A stretch of 26,787 nt of DNA from Candidatus Fermentibacteraceae bacterium (lineage in GTDB: Bacteria > Fermentibacterota > Fermentibacteria > Fermentibacterales > JCC-6), in contig JAGGYZ010000158.1 in the NCBI GenBank assembly GCA_021162285.1, positions 1-26,787 of the forward strand. The letters are read 5' to 3'. Position 1 is the first letter of the stretch, and each line of letters begins with the position of its first letter. Shown one piece after another: positions 24,122 through 26,787 of this stretch. The notes under the pieces were generated by a model. It did no database searches, had not been told where the DNA came from, and saw only the letters and a program-made list of their open reading frames with translations. Both the position numbers and the translations under genes were made by a program.

Positions 24122-24156
24122 ATTATTTAGACAATACGGCACCGTGTCCAGTGCCG
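24122..24156 (-). promoter_or_regulatory. Promoter of the Roadblock-MglA operon with inverted repeat over the -35 region
   Basis: On the minus strand TGGACA (24150-24145), a 17-bp spacer, and AATAAT (24127-24122), each one mismatch from consensus. A perfect 6-bp inverted repeat CGGCAC-N8-GTGCCG (24137-24142, 24151-24156) brackets the -35 box and could be an operator. Confidence 0.6.
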
Positions 24157-24533
24157 GGATTCACAGGAAGTAGAGTCGGTGACTGTGGTGTACGAAGGTC
24201 TTGAAAAATTTAAACGACAATGCATTTCAGGTACAACCACAGAGAAACGCCTGTCTCCAGAGGAAAAATGCATTGGCCAGAAAATATACCACACAAATGG
24301 AGCTTCTTCGCAGGAAGCTTGAGGAAACGGACAGTGATGTACTTAGAGAGATCTGATTGAACGGCTTATAAATGCAGACACTGATGACATCTGTGGAGCA
24401 CAGTATGGACCCGGGAGGACTCTCTCCGGAAATGCCTGCATGCCAGGGAAAACGTTGCATACCAGAACAGGTGCAGCTTTTTGTCGGGCACTCTATCTGC
24501 TCCTTGTTTTTACCCTGTATCATATTTCGAGAA
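24157..24533 (+). pseudogene. Intergenic stretch with remnants of a possible frameshifted gene
   Basis: No intact gene. On the plus strand a frame without a start ends at TGA 24354-24356 with a coding-like helix (MELLRRKLEETDSDVLREI from 24297). Shifting frame there continues into LIERLINADTDDIC. An upstream frame (VYEGLEKFKRQC, ~24190) also looks protein-like. One reading is a small decayed gene with two frameshifts; chance is the alternative. A 98-codon minus-strand frame in the same interval has Cys/Ser-rich, non-coding-like content. Confidence 0.25.
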
Positions 24534-26787
24534 TCAGTTTATTGAATCCTGATTAAGGACTTCCCGCACTTTCACCGCCAGGGCGCGTATGGAAAAGGGT
24601 TTCTGGATGAAATTCACCCCCGAGTTCAGCACCCCCCTGTGGGCGATAGCACTGGCCGTGTAACCGGACATGAACAGGACTTTAAGCATCGGGTATTGAG
24701 CCTTCAGGCTTTCCGCCAGGTCTCTGCCGTTTATCTCAGGCATGACCACGTCGGTGATCAGCAACTGGATATGACCGGTGTGTTCTTCCAACAGAACCTT
24801 AGCCCTGCCGGGAGTGGATGCGGCCAGAACAGTGTATCCCAAATTTTCGAGAATCCTCTGGACCAGCCTTAAAATGGGTGTTTCGTCTTCGACGATCAGA
24901 ATGGTTTCTCCCAGGCCCGTCGGTGTTTCCGCCACCTCTTGTGCTTCAATCAGGCCGGTCTCTCCTGCATGATGGGGCAGATAGATCCGGAAAGTCGTTC
25001 CCCTGCCAGGTTCGCTGTCTACATTGATAAACCCGTTGCTCTGTTTGACAATGCCGTACACCGTGGCAAGACCCAGCCCAGTGCCTTCCCCCACGCTCTT
25101 GATGGTGAAAAATGGTTCAAAAATATTGACCAGTGTGTCGCTGTCCATGCCACAGCCGTTGTCGCTGACGCTCAGCATTATGAACTCGCCCGGGATGAAT
25201 TCGGGATTATCGGCGCAGTATTTTTTATCAAAGCTGACATGGTCCGTTTTGATGGTTACATTTCCAACCCCGTCGATGGCGTCCCGTGCGTTGACGCACA
25301 GGTTGGCCAGGATCTGGTCGAGCTGAGAGGGATCCACGAAGACTGTCATCCGGCCCGGGCCGGGATGCCATGACAGATTGATGTCTTCGCCAATAAGCCG
25401 ACGCAACATCTTGAGCATGGCCTCCACCCCTTTATTCATGTCTAGAACATCAGGCTGAATAGTCTGTTTTCTCGCGAAGGTCAGCAGTTGCCGGGTGATG
25501 TCCGCAGAACGTTCGGCCGCATCAAGAATCTCCTTCAGATCCGCATGCAGTGAATCGCCCGGGGAAACCTTGCCCAGGGCCAGTTCCGCATTGCCTATGA
25601 TCACGCTGAGAATGTTGTTGTAGTCGTGGGCTACACCTCCGGCCAGACGGCCCACAGACTCCATCTTCTGGGCCTGGGTCAGCTGGAATTGGAGTTTTTC
25701 ACGTTCGGCTTCGGCCTGTTTCCGTTCGGTGTTATCCCGAAAAATAGCGTTGATGCCCTGGGGCCGTCCCTGGGCGTCTGTATTCAAACTCAAAGCGATT
25801 TCGACCGGCACGCGCCGGCCGTCAGCAGTAAGAAGTTCGGACTCAAAATCGGCCACGGTCTCTTTTTCTCGCACTCGGCGCATCATTTCGGTCTGTTCCT
25901 CCATGTGGTCTTCCGGACAGAGGTCAGTGATGTGCGAGCCCATCACCTTGTTCGCTGAACACCTGAACAGCTTTTCCGCGCCGGGGTTAAACACAGTAAT
26001 CCTGCCGTTCAGATCACAGGCCAACACCGCTGCGGTGGTGGTGGCCAGCACTGCGGCGTACTTGTCTGCGATGGTTTCCCGTTGTTTTTCGGCTTCAATG
26101 GCCCAGAGCGCAAAGGCGATATCGCCGACCACTTCCATCAGCAGGCTATGCTCTTCGGCGCTGCGGGCAAACTTTTTTAGACAGGACAAACTCATCCAAC
26201 CGAAAATGTGGCCATCGTGTTCAATGCGCAGACTCAACCCCGCGCGGCCTGCGTATGAGGAGGCCAAAGGGCATCCCGCACACTGAACAGGCGGGTTATC
26301 TATTATTTGCACATCATCGGAGCACAGCGCCGCTTGTGCACAGGCTGGCAGTTCACCGGCCCGCAACCGCTCAGCCATAGGCGTAAAACCGCCGTTGAAC
26401 CCCGCATGAAAAAACGGTTCACTGGGACGGCCGTCCGCCATTAGAACGATCCAGACGTTGTAATACCCCTGATTTTCCGCAAGAAGGCGGCAGGCTTTAT
26501 CCAGCAGTTGAAGCGGGTTCTGTTCCCGGGCGATGAGTTGATTGACATTGCGAATGGCCGCCAGGACACGGTTCCGGCGATCCAGGAGGTTTTTAAATTC
26601 TACTCGACGGAGGTTCATGCGGGCCAGCAAAACACCCGCAAACATAACTACCGTTGTATGAACGGTACGCATAAACATCCCGTGCGCACTTGCCCCATGC
26701 AGCACAATGTTCCAGAAAGTTTGCCCCTCCTGCGGAAAAACGAAGTAGCGTACAAGGATGTCCAGCATCAACAGCAGCAGTGCGAAA
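24534..26787 (-). CDS. Membrane-anchored GAF-PAS hybrid histidine kinase (N-terminus beyond window)
   Basis: The frame is open to the right edge; residues below count from TTG 26771, a codon within the gene. One to two membrane segments (upstream of ~10 and ~36-52) come first, then a GAF-like domain (~85-220) with a Cys cluster (C144, C150, C164, C167), PAS (~235-350), HisKA with phospho-His H382 in AGGVAHDYNN, HATPase (DNGCGMD, EGTGLGLATV) and a C-terminal receiver (ILIVEDE, acceptor Asp in LLITDVVMPE, Lys in FIQKPF). It should autophosphorylate and pass phosphate to its receiver. Sampled 60-base lines of this gene are about 58-62% G+C, against about 40-50% in the other kinase, so its origin may differ from its neighbours. 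Confidence 0.9.
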   Translation of the reverse strand, partial: FALLLLMLDILVRYFVFPQEGQTFWNIVLHGASAHGMFMRTVHTTVVMFAGVLLARMNLRRVEFKNLLDRRNRVLAAIRNVNQLIAREQNPLQLLDKACRLLAENQGYYNVWIVLMADGRPSEPFFHAGFNGGFTPMAERLRAGELPACAQAALCSDDVQIIDNPPVQCAGCPLASSYAGRAGLSLRIEHDGHIFGWMSLSCLKKFARSAEEHSLLMEVVGDIAFALWAIEAEKQRETIADKYAAVLATTTAAVLACDLNGRITVFNPGAEKLFRCSANKVMGSHITDLCPEDHMEEQTEMMRRVREKETVADFESELLTADGRRVPVEIALSLNTDAQGRPQGINAIFRDNTERKQAEAEREKLQFQLTQAQKMESVGRLAGGVAHDYNNILSVIIGNAELALGKVSPGDSLHADLKEILDAAERSADITRQLLTFARKQTIQPDVLDMNKGVEAMLKMLRRLIGEDINLSWHPGPGRMTVFVDPSQLDQILANLCVNARDAIDGVGNVTIKTDHVSFDKKYCADNPEFIPGEFIMLSVSDNGCGMDSDTLVNIFEPFFTIKSVGEGTGLGLATVYGIVKQSNGFINVDSEPGRGTTFRIYLPHHAGETGLIEAQEVAETPTGLGETILIVEDETPILRLVQRILENLGYTVLAASTPGRAKVLLEEHTGHIQLLITDVVMPEINGRDLAESLKAQYPMLKVLFMSGYTASAIAHRGVLNSGVNFIQKPFSIRALAVKVREVLNQDSIN

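Noticed and set aside
25729..26286. 185-codon plus-strand frame opposite the right-hand kinase
   Set aside because: Antisense shadow in GC-rich coding DNA; the kinase motifs on the other strand are complete.

Overview
The window looks like a chromosomal piece of an uncultured Gram-negative-type bacterium, probably a candidate phylum close to the Fibrobacterota-Chlorobiota-Bacteroidota assemblage (Fermentibacteria- or Cloacimonadota-like; this placement is inference). The reasons are gingipain-like secreted proteins with FlgD/type-IX-like C-terminal tails, a type Vd patatin autotransporter that needs an outer membrane, and an MglA/Roadblock operon. Strong GGAGG-type ribosome binding sites precede most genes, which argues against Bacteroidota proper. 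Both edges cut genes: a saccharopine-dehydrogenase-like C-terminus on the left and a hybrid histidine kinase on the right.

Layout. 1-3660 (+): saccharopine dehydrogenase fragment, then a large class III cyclase-ATPase-TPR protein resembling soluble adenylyl cyclase, then a possible 37-residue ORF. 3675-8614 (-): a cytosolic PAS/GAF hybrid histidine kinase and a sodium-dependent (NSS/SLC6-type) transporter. 8777-9401 (+): a hicAB toxin-antitoxin pair with a promoter/operator that seems to give a leaderless hicA mRNA. 9797-11871 (+): three unrecognised genes, each overlapping the next by 8 nt. 11971-20095: an exported-protein region with three secreted proteins sharing a C-terminal sorting-type domain (two are clan-CD/C25-like peptidases), an outer-membrane patatin of type Vd and a small cupin. 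20172-24150 (-): an inverted-repeat element, a Roadblock gene behind a strong terminator, and a four-gene operon encoding Roadblock, MglA GTPase, PATAN/DUF4388-Roadblock and a DnaA-like AAA+ ATPase without DnaA's DNA-binding domain. 24157-24533 has decayed-looking reading frames. 24534-26787 (-): a second hybrid histidine kinase, membrane-anchored and visibly richer in GC.

The best candidate for an undescribed system is the MglA-Roadblock-PATAN-DnaA-like operon. Its genes overlap or sit close together, it has a recognisable promoter with an inverted repeat at one end, and a strong terminator at the other. It suggests a small-GTPase polarity or signalling switch tied to a DnaA-derived ATPase. 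The second candidate is the coupled three-gene cassette of unknown proteins next to hicAB. No tRNA, rRNA, CRISPR array or intact insertion sequence was seen.
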